A stretch of 64,000 nt of DNA from Dugong dugon (GCA_030035585.1 CM057480.1:2525001-2589000), one strand, 5' to 3'. Counted from the stretch's first letter, positions 1-11,764 are shown. Translations and numbers: made by a program. Notes: generated from the sequence alone by a model not told the origin.

Positions 1-600
1 GCTTACTGTACCTAAGTTAATTGATACATGATATTACTACACCAAACAATTGCAAAACACACATTCTTTATAAATGAATATGAAACATTTACCAAAATTG
101 ACCATACAGCTAGTTGCGATCAATGTCAGTGTTGAAATCATATGGAGTATGTTCTCTAACCAAAACGGAATCAAGATTAAAAATGAATAGTAAAAGGTTA
201 ACAAGAAATCTCTCCAAATAAATCAAGCAATATTATTCTAAATAGCTCATGGGGCAAAGAAAATCATCATAATAACCTGTTTAAAAAAAAAAAAAAACAA
301 ACTGTGGCCACTGAATCGGTTTCGACTCATAGCGACCCTACAGGACAGAGGAGAACTGCCCCCCAGGGTTTCCAAGGTGCAGCTGGTGGATTCAAACTGT
401 CGACCTTTCGGTTAGCAGCCTAGTTCTTAACCACAGAGCCACTAGAGGTCCAGATGATAATAGAAATTAGAAAATATTTTGACCTGAATTATCATAAAAA
501 TACAACATACCAAAAGTGGTTGGTCGGCCCAGCTAAAGCTCTGATTAAAAGGAAATGTATAGCCTTATACATACATTAGAAAATAAGAAAGCCTGAAAAA
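1..600 (+). mobile_element. L1 ORF2 fragment (interrupted by AfroSINE)
   Basis: The sequence reads like L1 ORF2 between the endonuclease and reverse-transcriptase domains, for example GTATGTTCTCTAACCA near 147 and AATTAGAAAATATTTTGA near 465. Frames are broken by stops and indels. An AfroSINE at 283-451 splits it. After about 600 the sequence jumps to the L1 3' end, so most of the RT region is missing. Assignment is from memory of L1 sequence. Confidence 0.7.
283..451 (-). mobile_element. AfroSINE, antisense
   Basis: Near full-length tRNA-derived AfroSINE on the minus strand. The A-rich 3' end lies at 283-298, the tail reads GACTCATAGCGACCCTACAG, and the tRNA-like head (AACCACAGAGCCACTAGAGG on the plus strand) lies at the right end. 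It is inserted in L1 ORF2 sequence, so it is younger than that L1. Confidence 0.9.
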
Positions 601-604
601 ATAA

Positions 605-1440
605 TCCATCATTTACTCCCCAAGTTAGAAGCACAATGAAATACCATTATAGATCTACCAGAATGACTGAAATTTTAGAAGATGGGCAATACTGAGTGTT
701 GGTGAGGATGCTGGAACCCTGGAACCATCACACACTCTGATGGGAGTCAATATTGGTAGAATGGCTTTGGAAAACTATTGGCAGTATCTCCTAAACACAT
801 CATACCCTATGATGGCACAGTGGTTAAGAGCTTGGCTGCTGACCAAAAGGTTGGCAATGGGTCTGACTCAGAAATTCCACACCTAGATTTATACCCAACC
901 AAAATGCAGACATATATGCACCAAAAGGCCCAGAGAAAAATGTCCATAGTGGTGATATTTGTAATAGTCTCAAAGTAGAAAGAAACCAAGTACCCGTTAA
1001 GAGGTGAACGTATAAATAAATTGTAGTACATTCAGACAATGCAATATCACACAGCAGTGAAAATGAACAGGCCCCGCTACATTCAACACCATGGATGAAT
1101 TGCATGATGATAACGTGGAACAGAAGACGCCAGACACGAACGAGAACAAGCTGAACTATTCCATTTATATGACATTCAAAGCAGGCAAAACTAATCTACG
1201 GTATAAAAGTTGAACAGTAGTAATGCTTGGGGTGGGGAGCAGTGACAAGAAGGGACATGAAGGTGACTTCTGTGATAGTGCCAACTTTCTGTGTCTTCAT
1301 CTGGGTGCTAGTCATAGGGGTGTATTCAGTTTGTGAAAATATATTCCTTTCTATAGAAATGTTATGCTTCAAAAACAAGACAAAAAGCCCTGCCATCTAT
1401 AAAGTGAGCCTACAAAATACGTACAAGTACGTAAAGATAT
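605..1440 (+). mobile_element. L1 ORF2 end and 3' region, degraded
   Basis: Matches the end of mammalian L1 ORF2: the GTTGGTGAGGATG block near 698, GGCAGTATCTCCTAAA near 780, then a decayed 'cattcacagcagtgaaaatgaa'-like block near 1050. No open frame longer than about 70 codons survives. A short AfroSINE head fragment lies inside at about 811-861. Confidence 0.75.
811..861 (+). mobile_element. AfroSINE 5' fragment
   Basis: GATGGCACAGTGGTTAAGAG followed by CTGCTGACCAAAAGGTTGGC matches the tRNA-like head of AfroSINE including box A. The rest of the element is absent. It sits within older L1 sequence. Confidence 0.7.
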
Positions 1441-1934
1441 AAACAGACACAAACATAAGGGTATTCAGCACGGTTTATTGGAGACTACAACGAGAAAAAA
1501 CCTAAATATCCACCTAAGGACTCGGTTGCACAAATAATGGCAGAATCGTACAGTGAAATACTGGGTAGCTAATCAAAAAAATGAAGTAGTTATCTACGTG
1601 GAAAGTCATTATTACCATGGAAAGACTTTAAAGATAGGTTCTTAGGAGAAAAAAGCAAAGTACAGCATATCATATTTAAAATTAATTCATTTATGTAGAA
1701 ATATTTGTGTATGTGTGTGTTCACAAACACATCCACGCAGATAATGTGTAAATACACAGAAAAAAAAATTGGAAAGATACCTCTGGGAGCAGAATGTGAA
1801 AGGGGAACTTTTATTATATGTATAACATGTTAGTTGAAGCCATAACTTTTGTAATTTTAAAATTATAGATAAAAATCTTAAAACTAAAAGTTGAAGTGGC
1901 AAAAGTTACATGATAAACATGTTTACAAAAAAAA
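1441..1934 (+). mobile_element. L1 3' end, second copy
   Basis: Resembles an L1 3' UTR: a GTACAGCATATCATATTT-like block near 1660, CTCTGGGAGCAGAATG near 1783, then AAAGTTGAAGTGGCAAAAG and an A-run near 1925. The same terminal sequence followed by an A-run occurs near 14256-14320 in the better-preserved L1. Confidence 0.65.
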
Positions 1935-2838
1935 GAGCCGCTCTGAGGCTGCTTATGTACAAGCAAACACCTCACGGGATTTGGTTCCTTGGTTTGGAGG
2001 TTTAGGGTCATCATTTCATGGGACATCCCAGTTAGTTAATTGTCTTAACATCGTGTTTAGTGCTTCTGTTCTATTTCCTAGTTTGTTGGGTAGTGCCCAG
2101 GGTCTTACAGCTGTCCGAGGTACAACTGATCCCCATTAGCCCGCAACAAAAGAGAGAAGGAAAGTGAAAGTCATAAAAAGAAGCAAGCAATGGAATGTGT
2201 GGCTAACTGCCTCCATGAAAAACTGCCTCCTTTGTCATGAGATCAGAAGAACTGGATGGTGCCTGGCTACCATTACTGAACATTTTGATCAAAGATTCTA
2301 CAGAAGAATCCTGATCAAAGGGAGGAAAATGCAGAATACAGCTTCAAATTCTCATGGAATCCAGACCTTCCGGATCCATGGAGGCTGGACACACTCCTGA
2401 AACTGCCGTGAGATAATCTTTAAAACTTAAACCAAAAATTTCCCCTGAAGTCTTCTTAAAACCAAACACTAGTTTAGCTAAACTAGTCTTTGCTCCTTGG
2501 AAACCCCATGGGACAGTTCTAGCATGTCCTATAGGGTCACAAATCAACAGCAAAGGGTTTGGTTTTGGGTTTTAGTCTTCCTTGAGCATTATGTTCTTTT
2601 AAGAACTATCAATATGGGATCAAAGTGACAACAGCAACTCGAAAACTTAGATACGAACCCTAGGGGGCGGTGAGTTTATGTTAATGAGGGAGGAACAACT
2701 CAGAACGGAGGGTAAGAACGTTTGTACTACCCAAAGAATGTAATCAATGTCAATAACTGTATAAGCAGAAATTGGTGATTTGGTGTATGTTGTCCTGGGT
2801 ATATTCTTAACAACAACAATAAAATTAATTAATTATAA
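1935..2838 (+). repeat. L1-linked 3' module, copy A1
   Basis: About 0.8 kb collinear with 14322-15148. Shared blocks include GGGATTTGGTTCCTTGG, ACATTTTGATCAAAGATTC, GAAGAATCCTGATCAAA and GAGATAATCTTTAAA. It follows an L1 3' end and internal A-run in both copies and ends in an A-rich tail. I read it as part of an Afrotherian L1 3' UTR or a fixed 3' transduction. An AfroSINE tail fragment interrupts it at about 2486-2578. Confidence 0.7.
2486..2578 (+). mobile_element. AfroSINE 3' fragment
   Basis: CTCCTTGGAAACCCCATGGG, then CCTATAGGGTCAC and a GGGTTTGGTTTTGGGTTTT tail, match the 3' half of AfroSINE. It is 5'-truncated or partly deleted and lies inside the L1-linked module; the paralogue at 14880 lacks it. 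Confidence 0.75.
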
Positions 2839-2871
2839 ACTATCTGTACAACTAATCAAAAGTCAGGCAGC

Positions 2872-3088
2872 ACAGTGTTAGTCTAAAAACAAGAGAATCT
2901 GGAGTGCAACAGTCCGGGACTCAGAGCTGGGCTCCAGGCCTCAGTTTGCCCATCAATAAAGTAGGAATAAGAATATGAATTCTGCATGGTTATTGATGAG
3001 AATCAAATGAGGTAAAATATATGTAACACATGGCATGATGACTAGCATACTGGAGGTGGGCAACAGGTGGTGGCTATTATTATTTTTA
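2872..3088 (+). mobile_element. MIR SINE
   Basis: Old MIR-type order: a gain-of-symptom-like 'ctggagtgcaacagtccggg' block, TCAGTTTGCCCATCAATAAA near 2942, then GAGAATCAAATGAGG near 2998 and a TATTATTATTTTT end. It is strongly diverged, as expected for MIR. Confidence 0.65.
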
Positions 3089-4877
3089 CCATGATTTTTT
3101 AAATGGGACCTTTGATAGAAAAATCTGTGAAAACTCTGCCCTGTTGTGAAATGAATCATTATTTTACGTGTAGCAAAAACCCATTTTATAAGAGAAAAAA
3201 CAGAGGCCAAATGTGTTTTATTTGGGATCCTATGAATTTAAAAAAAAACAAGAAGAAACCAAACCAAGTTTATGACCATTAGTCTAATGGCTGAAATTAA
3301 AGCCAATGGAGAAAATTCTAGAAATGGTCTTAAACAAGCATTATGAAAAGCACAACTGACAGGACTAGCCTTACTGGATGGTGGAGTCACACCGGGACAA
3401 GAAGAGACAAAGCTGTATCTTTGGGTGATTTCAGATATAAACACTGTCTAGACATCATAGCTCTGAAAAACACCTGACTCCAAAGAACTCCAGAAATCCT
3501 GTAATGAGAACAGCATAAAAGTGGTGAGTGGATCAGTAAAGCTTGTTTCTGAAAGCTTCTCAATGAGATCATAGCTTTTAATTATGACTACATATTACTT
3601 TACGTGTAGTATCATACTATGGTAAGGGATATAATCATTAGCCTAAAATGGATGGTACTTTGGCAAACATCAATGCTGATGAAGGGCAAGAAAACATCAG
3701 TTACTCTTCGATTGATACATTTGCGTAGATTACTCTACAGAAGTCATATAACCCCACTGATGCTTTTTCCTCTTCAAGGATAAAACAACATCTAACTGGA
3801 TATTTGGAGAATGGTTTGCATTTTGTGTTTGAAAATTTGTGTTTGCGGTAGCAGAGTACTTGTTTAGTGGATTTATGTGCTGGTGTGTTTTAAGGTTTTT
3901 ATTTTTTAATTTCTTTTTTCTAGATGCTTTCCAAAATTTGCTAATGGGAAATTAGAACTTTGGACAATCTGGAACAAAAATTTCTAAGAGCTTGTCACAT
4001 CCTTGTATAACATTCTTAGCAAAAAGATGCATTAATCACATCATAGATAATTACCTGCATCATTTGTCAGCTAAACGACACCAGACAGAATTGGCCCAAC
4101 ATAGAGATTATCTGTCCTGTATCTCCTCCAGAAGAAATGAAATTCTGGCTTCCAATCATGTGCTCATCCCTTCCTCTCTTAATTCTCTCTTTCCATCTCC
4201 CATTCCCAGACCTCCAAGATGGCTCTGGTAAAAACATCTGTAGTGAATAAGTAACGAGCACAAAAGAAAGTGCTGAAATGTAACCCACGAGTGCGGATGG
4301 ACAGAGCTGAAGCAGATGGACACAGCTGAAGCAGACGGGCTTTCCTGCCCCACCGCCCTTCATCTACACCGTCTTAGCCATCAGTCCTGAGTCCAGCTGG
4401 TATGGCGGCTCCAACCTCACACTAGGACAGGTGCTCTGGGTCCCCTATGGTTGACAGTGGCCTTTGTTTTTTGAGGGAGAGTTTGCAAAATCAGGTTGGT
4501 TCATTGTTTAAAAGCCTAAACATGTGGCAGAGATTTGTGAGATAAACCTTAGAACACCGATCTCCCATAGAATCAATTTTATCCCTTCATTCTTTCAAAG
4601 AGTTTTGATCAGGCTTTATTAGAATAATGTAGCACTTTTGGGAAAAGATGCAGCCTAGCGGCCCCACACTGGAGGCCCAGATGGAGAAGATGTTCTGACC
4701 CAGAGTTGTGTGGGTGTGGAAATGTCAAGAGTCTTCAGAGAGGATGTGATCCTGGAAGAAAAATGAGAAGTTCAGCAGGCTGACGGGGGAATGGCAATGG
4801 GCCTACCAACCGGCAAAGACAACATGGAGGTCTAGTAGACAGCTACGTGTCTGAGGAACAAAGGCAATGTGACGAGG
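3089..4877. other. Unassigned stretch
   Basis: No repeat family or coding exon is recognisable. The sequence is AT-rich up to about 4000 and GC-neutral after. The longest frames are under 100 codons and overlap on both strands, with no protein-like features. Very old repeats could be hidden here. Confidence 0.4.
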
Positions 4878-5135
4878 TAGAAAGCAAGGATGTCGGCATC
4901 AGAAGATCCCAGGTCTAAGTGAGTCCCAGTTCTCTCTATTGAAACTGTGTGACCTTTGTCACTTCACTTAATCTCTCCAAATCTGTTTTCTCAGATGTGA
5001 GATGGGATGACAGAATCAACTTTGCATATCGCTGTGAGGACTCGGTGAGACAACTGATGTGAAGCACCTTGGAGCGCGCCTGGCACTCAACAGAAGCGAG
5101 CTGTATTCTCCTCCCCTCATCTTCATTATCATCAA
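4878..5135 (+). mobile_element. MIR SINE
   Basis: Typical MIR order: CCCAGTTCTCTCTATTG, TGTGTGACCTTTGTCACTTC, the 'tctccaaatctgttttctcag' block, GTGAGGACTCGGTGAGAC and a GCACCTTGGAGCGCGCCTGG-like end followed by ATTATCATC. One of the clearer MIRs in the window. Confidence 0.85.
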
Positions 5136-5529
5136 CGCTACCACCTGAGAAGGGTCCAGGGTGAGAGGCAGGGAGGGGCTGCAGATAGGGAGGGGAAGCA
5201 GGTTAGAGACAGCTCACAGGGCCCAGACTCCAGATAAAGTAAAGGGGTTAATCACTGTGTGGACAATGGGGACCACTGGGAACCTTTAAAGTCAGCTTTA
5301 GGATAAGAACTCCAGGTTCGGAAGGGCTGATATGTACTGGCAGCAGCCCAGGGCGGGGAGATGGGGAGCAGTTATGAAGACAACTGACTAGACTTGACCC
5401 CTAATTCCTATTGGGAATCCAGATGACAGCCTTCAGGGGGCCTGGGGACGGTGGAGAAGGTGTCAAAGCTTCCCGATGTGAGCTATGTGGACACAATCTC
5501 GGGATGAAGGGTGAGAATGGAGGCATTCC
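5136..5529. other. Unassigned stretch
   Basis: GC-moderate, purine-rich sequence with no recognised repeat and no credible frame. Confidence 0.35.
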
Positions 5530-6104
5530 ACAGTTCCCTGGTGGCTGTGTTTGAAGGGCTGCCCTTAGATGTAGTAGACATTTATGAAGACCTCTGTGGG
5601 TGTCAGTTACTTACCGAGGGGGTAGAAATATCCCAAATCAAATACTTCTTATCCAGAAGGCCCTTCAGTGATTACACAGGTGTTGGGTGGGACGGTGCCC
5701 CCATTCCCCAGCTGCTGTGCATGCAGCTGCTCTCATTCACAACCTCCTCTTCCACAAGAATCATCCTTGGTTAAGTGGGAGCCACCTCACCTAGGAGCAT
5801 GCTCCCCCACCTAACCCCCCCGAGGGCAGCATCTATCTCAGCAATGACAGACTGGCATGGGGTACAGAAGGGGGCTCCTGCCTCCAGGTGAGACAGCTCT
5901 GTGGTGCAATGCATGCTCCAGAGCTCCCCATGGGCTCAGGCCAAGCTTCGTCTCCAGCTGAGACCCCATTCTTGCTCTGCTTCTTCACCTGCCTGATCCT
6001 GCTTCCCTCATTCCCCTTCTCTTAAGACCACCCCCACCCCAATAAACTGTGTGAACCTGAATCCTTGTCTCAGGCTCTGCTTCTGGTGAACTTGGTCTCA
6101 CACA
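5530..6104 (+). mobile_element. LTR-like repeat (ERVL type?)
   Basis: The right end, CCCCAATAAACTGTGTGAACC then CTTGTCTCAGGCTCTGCTTC near 6066, resembles the polyadenylation region of an old ERVL-type LTR. A related end (GCAATAAATCTCTGGC ... CGGGCTCTGCTTCTGGGGAA) occurs at 7785-7826. The left boundary is uncertain. An 87-codon frame here is probably chance. Confidence 0.4.
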
Positions 6105-6992
6105 ATAAGTCAGTGTTGCAAAAAATCATAGCAGCAGAAATATAGACAGAGATATATACACACACACAGTCATACACGTACACATGGCAGAGAGACAGAG
6201 ACACACAGAGACTTGTTGAGAATGAGAATGGACTTGTTGGAGGTAGGGAGAGACGGAGCCCCACCTCCTCAATGTCCTGCTGCAACCCCTAGGCATACCC
6301 AAGGGAAACCCTATACTGACCCTGTGGAACCCTTCACCACAGAGATTTAAAAAAACAAGAGGGCCTCAGAGGCAAAGTGGCTCACATGAGATGACAAAGC
6401 CAATTCCCGTCTCCATTCGGCTCCCGAGATTCTGTGGGGGAGTGGGATGCAGCAGGGATCAGAGAAGGGAGCTGTCACCAGGGAAGCCTTCCATAGCCCT
6501 GTGGACTCCCGAGAATCCCAGCCTCTTACCAGGAGGGAAATGTGGCCAAGAAGGAAGCATCCTGATAGCATCAAATGGTGTCTAAAGTGACCCAACCAGG
6601 CCCTGAGTGCTCCCAGGAGACGCTGGTCTGCAGGGGACAAACTCCTCTTTGCTTAGACTGCGGCCTGCGTGACCAGGAGAAGCTGCGTCAGGAGCATGAT
6701 GCTCTGCGCAATGATTTGTCCGTGTGCCTCTCTCTTCCACCAAACCGTGAGATCACAGTGGCACAAACGCAGAGATCAGAATCTCGAGGCAGCTCCATCA
6801 ACTTTGACCTTTCTATGTTTGACGCTAGGGATGTCTGTGACTCCCATGTGTAGCAGGCGCTGTTAATGCCCTGCCCAGACCCCCTTTACCTGCTGCTACA
6901 GGCACAGGTTACTAAGGGCCCATATCTACGACTTTCCTGGGAGGATTGCCCACGATGGATGGGGGCCATCTCCAGAGATGCCTGGGTTGTTA
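6105..6992. other. Unassigned stretch
   Basis: Contains a short imperfect CA/GA-rich tract near 6150-6215. The remainder is GC-moderate with overlapping frames of 60-97 codons on both strands and no recognisable domain or repeat. Confidence 0.35.
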
Positions 6993-7546
6993 TGTCCTGT
7001 GACAGACAGAATCTAAGATGACCCCCAATTACCCACGCCCTCATATAGTCTCCTCCCCTTGAATGTGGAAAGAACTGTAAATATGATGGGTGTCACTTCC
7101 ACGAAAATGCTTTATTCTAGGGCAGAGGTGAAAGAATTCTGCAGAGGTAGTTAAGTCCCTAATCAGTTAACTCGGAGTTTATCAAAAGGGCCTTTATCTG
7201 GGTGACCTCAGCTCATCAGGTAAGCCCTTTAAAAGAGGGTCTTCCCCAAGCTAGACTTGAAGCAGGAGACGCACTCTCCTGCTGACCTGGAAGGAGCGAG
7301 CCACCGTGGGTTCTACAGCTGCACGGATATGAATTCTTCCAACGACCGTGTGAGCCTGGAAGAAGACCCCGAGCCTCCAATGAGACCTGGCTGACACCCG
7401 GATTGCAGCCTTGCAGACCGTGTGCAGGGCAGCCGGCTGACCCGTGCCCAGACTGCTAACCAATGGAAACCGTGACCTAATGAATGTCTGTCATTGTAAG
7501 CTGCTACGTTTGTGGTAATTGTTACATAGGGTAGAAAACTAACACA
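6993..7546 (+). mobile_element. MLT1-like MaLR solo LTR
   Basis: Starts TGTCCTGTGACAGACAGAAT and ends TAGAAAACTAACACA, preceded by AGCTGCTACGTTTGTGGTAA, the usual end of MLT1-type ERVL-MaLR LTRs. About 550 bp, diverged, with no flanking internal region seen. Confidence 0.7.
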
Positions 7547-7559
7547 CGGCCCACTTGCC

Positions 7560-7836
7560 TGGCCGACTAACCAGTGGTGGAACAGTCCACCCCCTGGCCT
7601 CTGGGTAGAACGAGCTCTGGGGTACCATTCAGGCCCAGAGCTCACCATGGGATTCCACCAGGGCTAGACTTCCGAGACCACGTCCTCACTCAACTCCTTG
7701 TCCTGCCCCTTCTGTCTCCTTCACTTCCCTTCTCCCTGGAAGTACCCACACCCTCTACCCCCTCCCCCCGCCCCGCAATAAATCTCTGGCAAGAATTCCC
7801 ATTTCGGGCTCTGCTTCTGGGGAACCGGATGCAAGA
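7560..7836 (+). mobile_element. LTR-like repeat fragment related to 5530-6104
   Basis: Shares the order 'GAGCTCNCCATGGG...' (7639), a pyrimidine-rich segment, an AATAAA-type signal (CCGCAATAAATCTC) and GGGCTCTGCTTCTGGGGAAC with the element ending at about 6104. The 5' part seems to be missing. Confidence 0.4.
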
Positions 7837-8394
7837 TATCAGATAATAAATCCCATCCTGAACTTGTTGTTTTAAATAACCCTTACAGAGTGATAAGAGC
7901 TTGATAAAGTGTCCGGGATGACTCAGAGCCCACATCTGAGCGGAATGCAGGCAGAGCCGCCACATCAGTGCCAACAAAGCGCGGGTTACAGGCTGACTCT
8001 ACGTTTTTGACCCCATTTCTCTACTACTTTCCACTTGGAGTTTTACTTTGTCTTTATTTTATTTCTTTTCAAAAAGAAAGGAGCTAGTTCTCCATGAGTA
8101 ACACTCAGGACTCGGGGTGGATGAAAGACTCAGACCAGCTGCAGCCCTCCTCAGGGTAAACCTTTTTTCCTATTTCCTCACAGCAGTTCATGAAGCACCT
8201 TTGTCTGGTGTGCACGGGGCTCTGAGATTTAGAGAGGGACAAACGGAAGGAAGAAAGGAGCCGGGGCTTGGAATATCCACAGAATTCATGATGAACTCCT
8301 GCACCCCAAAGAGTCAATGATTTATGACCACACTTCAGATACACTATGAATTCTGTGTGTGCGCTTCACTACGTTCAACCAAAATTATGTTTTA
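7837..8394. other. Unassigned stretch
   Basis: No recognised repeat. Frames of 67-79 codons on opposite strands at 8105-8344 have no recognisable similarity. Confidence 0.35.
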
Positions 8395-8727
8395 AACAAA
8401 GGTTCCTAACCTAGAATTCAGGGCATCTGTGAACTTAAATGGGGAAAAATTTTTACATCTTTAATTTGTATTAACCTCAAACCGAAATTTAGCGTTTTCC
8501 TCCATTATAAAGGTAGGCAATGAACTGTAGAAGTATTCATAAGAACCTTGTTTTTGTGATATTACTAGATCACGAATATAGTTTTTTTGATAACAGATTT
8601 TCGATATAACTGGTTTTCTTTATAATCCTACGTATTTTATCATATGCACTTAAAAACCTTATTCTGAGAAGGGGTCCACAGGCTTCTCCTAACTGCTAAA
8701 GGGGTCCATGGTACAGAAACGGGTAAG
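8395..8727. mobile_element. hAT-type miniature DNA transposon
   Basis: The ends are imperfect inverted repeats: AGGTTCCTAACCT at the left and GGTAAGAACTCCT at the right. Paired 'gtccatgg/gtccacagg' blocks near the right end and the internal text (AACCTCAAACCGAAATTTAG) match an old non-autonomous hAT family. It has no coding capacity. Confidence 0.65.
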
Positions 8728-9724
8728 AACTCCTGCCTTAACGGTAAAGGGCACAGTGAGAGGGACCATCCCGTGGCTTCTGAAATGCTTCAAATATACT
8801 TCCAAAACTGCACAAAGAAACGTTACGTTGTTTCAGTCTTCATAAGTTATAAGAACTCCCTGGTCTCAGCAGTTAAAAATATACCGTCCATTACATTTTA
8901 TGACAGATTCAAGGCCTGGGCTCAAAATCACCCCAGGGCCCCTGGGGTTTTAAGAATTTGGTCCTGGATAGATATTTCAGGCCAGGGTAGGGCAAAGCTG
9001 TGAGTTATATGAAAGCATCTGTTTCCCTGTGTGAGCCTGTGGAAGGGACGGCTGCGAGAGTGGGCTCTCTGGACTTCATGGTGTGTTCTCTGCTTTTACA
9101 AAAAGAATCCTGACCTTCCCAGGGCAGGCCTGCTGCTTCATGAGCCCTGAGAGGGTGTCTAGAAAGCTGAGAAGCTTGCCCTAGACCCTGGTGGTGTGTG
9201 AAAATCCTGAACCGTAACTGAAATGAAGAAGAGAGGCCAAACATCGACCCCACAAGATTTCCAAGTTACTCAGAGCACAGTGGGCCTATTTGCTCAGCGT
9301 GGGAGCTAAGAGAACAGCACAATTACTCTGAGTGATTTGCAGCTTAGCGAGTGAAGAAAGTAGCTCCCCCAAATCTATAATAAAGCAAGGTCATTAAATT
9401 TCCAGGGAATTTTATCAAAACTTTTTCACTCTTCAGTCTATCCCCTACTCTCACTTTTGCCACTCCATTTCCACTGGTTTTGCAATATCATCAATGGCTG
9501 CCAGGTTGCTAGATCCGATGGACACCTCCCTTTTCTGTTCTCATCTTTCTTGACCCCCAGAGGCCATTCTCACAGTTGAATCTCTCCTTCTTGAAGCTCA
9601 TCCTTCCCTGATGCCCCCAGTGGATAATTCATTCCTCCTGTCCCCACGGCTCCTCGACCTTCTGGGATGACACCTACAGCAATAAATGGCGCTAACTGGT
9701 TAACATATTTCTTTCCCCTAATGC
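8728..9724. other. Unassigned stretch
   Basis: No repeat is clear, though the pyrimidine-rich section at 9415-9680 could be an old L2 body leading into the L2-like end at 9725. No convincing coding frame. Confidence 0.35.
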
Positions 9725-9862
9725 TAGACTGAACTCTTTGGCATTAAAGGCCATGTCACAGTCTTTTCGGTGTGCCCAGCCTTTAGCACAGGGCACGGAA
9801 CACAGCAAACGACAATAAACATTTACCAAGATGTACATGAACCGAAACGAACATTCATTCAA
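9725..9862 (+). mobile_element. L2 LINE 3' end
   Basis: The text TAGACTGAACTCTTTGGC, CAGCCTTTAGCACAGGGCAC and GACAATAAACATTTACC follows the L2 3' end pattern (start of decline, 'cctagcacagtgcctggcac', 'aataaatgttt'). Confidence 0.6.
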
Positions 9863-9999
9863 AAAGGAGACATTGGTGGATTCGAGATTACCCATCCCCG
9901 CAGAAAAGGCAGTTTCACTCAATAGACCTATCCTATACTTACATCATAAAATATATGTGTAAACATTTTACCAAACATTCAGGTAGAGACGGATGGATA

Positions 10000-10236
10000 A
10001 ATGCCGTTGAGTTGACTTTGACTCATGACCTCCTTATGTAAAACAAAACAAAACACTGCCTGGGCCTGCATCATCCTCAAAAGTGCCAGTATATTTAAGT
10101 CCACTGTTGAGTCCACTGTGCCCATCCATCTCACCAAGGGTCTCCCTCACCCTCACTGGCCTTCTGCTTCACCAAACACAACGTCCTCCTCCAGCCACTG
10201 ATCTCTGACAACGTGTCCAAAGCAAGTGAGTTGGAA
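10000..10236 (-). mobile_element. RTE/BovB-class LINE 3' fragment, antisense
   Basis: The minus strand matches the RTE 3' end. On the plus strand it begins ATGCCGTTGAGTTGACTTTG, continues through AACACTGCCTGGGCCTGCAT and GTCCTCCTCCAGCCACTGAT, and is collinear with the antisense RTE at 50873-51110. It abuts a SINE-like segment on its right. Confidence 0.65.
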
Positions 10237-10443
10237 AATGTTCTGTTGTGATCCATAAGGTTTTCACTGGCTAATTTTCAGAAGGAGATTGCCAGGCCTT
10301 TCCTCTTGATCTGTCTAAGTCTGGAAGCTCCACTGAAACCTGTCCACTATGGGTGACCCGGCTGGTGTTGAAATACCAGTAACATAACTTCCAGTACCAC
10401 AGCAGCAGGCGAGTCGCCACAGTATGACAAACTGGCAGGTAGC
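10237..10443 (-). mobile_element. Afrotherian SINE-like segment, antisense
   Basis: Blocks GATCCATAAGGTTTTCACTG, GAGATTGCCAGGCCTTTCCT and TCTGGAAGCTCCACTGAAAC match the body of the long-form and tRNA-Gly-headed SINEs seen at 30159-30440 and 11770-11977. The tRNA head is not recognisable, so this is a variant or truncated copy. Confidence 0.55.
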
Positions 10444-11258
10444 GGAATAAATGCTCGTGTGAAGCTTTACCTCTTTGCTCTACTGATATTTCCTTTTAGA
10501 GTTTACAGCTCACATCTCTTTGTTGCCTTTCTTTTCAAATCTTCCACCCTTTCTAAACTTGGTCATTTTAAACGTCTTTAAAGTCAAAAGGAACAGTGTC
10601 ACATCTATCCACAAAATGTTCTTAAACCATTTAATAAATAACATTTATTAAACCCCTTAGCTAGAGCCTCTGGGTTTACTAGTTGCTATGGGATCCTAAT
10701 CCAATAATAAAGGAGACAGACGCTGGGCTCTTATTTGCTGGAAAGGGTTGCAACGTTGGAAAATGGGCGCCCTGAGTGAAATCTCCTTTTATTTTGGTCT
10801 GTTCAGCATCTGCACCTGTCACATTTGGATTCAAGTAACACTGACTAATCACCAACGTCCAGGACGGGCCTGCAGGCTTTTACATAGATTATCTGGTGTA
10901 ATCTTACCAGAGGCATTATTTCCCCCTAACTGGTGAAACTCAGGTTCAGATAAATTAAGTCTGTACACGCATCACATTAGCATTTACTGATTCAAGGAGA
11001 CTGGTAAAGCTGTTGGGATCACAGCAGAACACCCTGAACTCTCATTACATTTCCAGAATCTTCGCAAGCAGGTAATAAAAAGGGCAGAAATCCTTTATCA
11101 AATCTCCTTCTCACTTCTTATTTGGATAAATCTTATTTCCTTTCCCATCTGGCCAACAGATGGAAACTTTGCACAAATTTAAGATGACCTATGGAGTTTT
11201 AATTCAGTAATTTAGAGAACTACGAAAAAAACACAAAACTCATCATCTACTTGGGTAA
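10444..11258. other. Unassigned stretch (possible old MIR near 10845-10960)
   Basis: Mostly unrecognised. The segment CATAGATTATCTGGTGTAAT followed by GGTGAAACTCAGGTTCAG could be a heavily decayed antisense MIR. No coding frame beyond about 60 codons. Confidence 0.35.
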
Positions 11259-11764
11259 TGTTATGGATTGAATTGTGTCCTCCAAAAATGTATGTCAACT
11301 TGGCGAGGTCATGATGCCCAGTATCGTGTGGTTGTCCACCATTTTGTGATCTGATGTGATTATCCTAAGTGTTGTAAATCCTAACCTCTATGATGTTAAT
11401 AAGGCAGGATTAGAGGCAGTTATGTTAATGAGGCAGGACTCGATCTACAGGATCAGGTTGTGTCTTGAGTCAATCTCTTTTGAGATATAAACGAGAGAAG
11501 TGAGCACTACCACTAAGAAAGAAGAGCTAGAAACACAGCACATCCTTTGGACCCAGGGTTCCTGCGCTGAGAAGCTCCTAGACCAGGGGAAGATTGATGG
11601 GAAAGACCTTCCGCCAGAGCTGACAGAGATAGAAAGCCTTCCCCTGGAGCTGGCACCCTGAACGCAGACTTCTAGCCTCCTAAACTGTGAGAGTATAAAT
11701 TTCTGTTTGTTAAAGCCATCCACTTGTGGTATTGCCGTTATAGCATCACTGGATAACCAAGACA
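11259..11764 (+). mobile_element. MaLR-type solo LTR
   Basis: Begins TGTTATGGATTGAATTGTGT and ends AACCAAGACA, with TG...CA termini. It carries a TATA-like GATATAAACG near 11483 and a weak poly(A) signal (AGTATAAATTTCTG) near 11693. The same family occurs antisense at 17593, 27303 and 58986 and in the retrocopy at 41488. Internal sequence is lacking. Confidence 0.82.
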
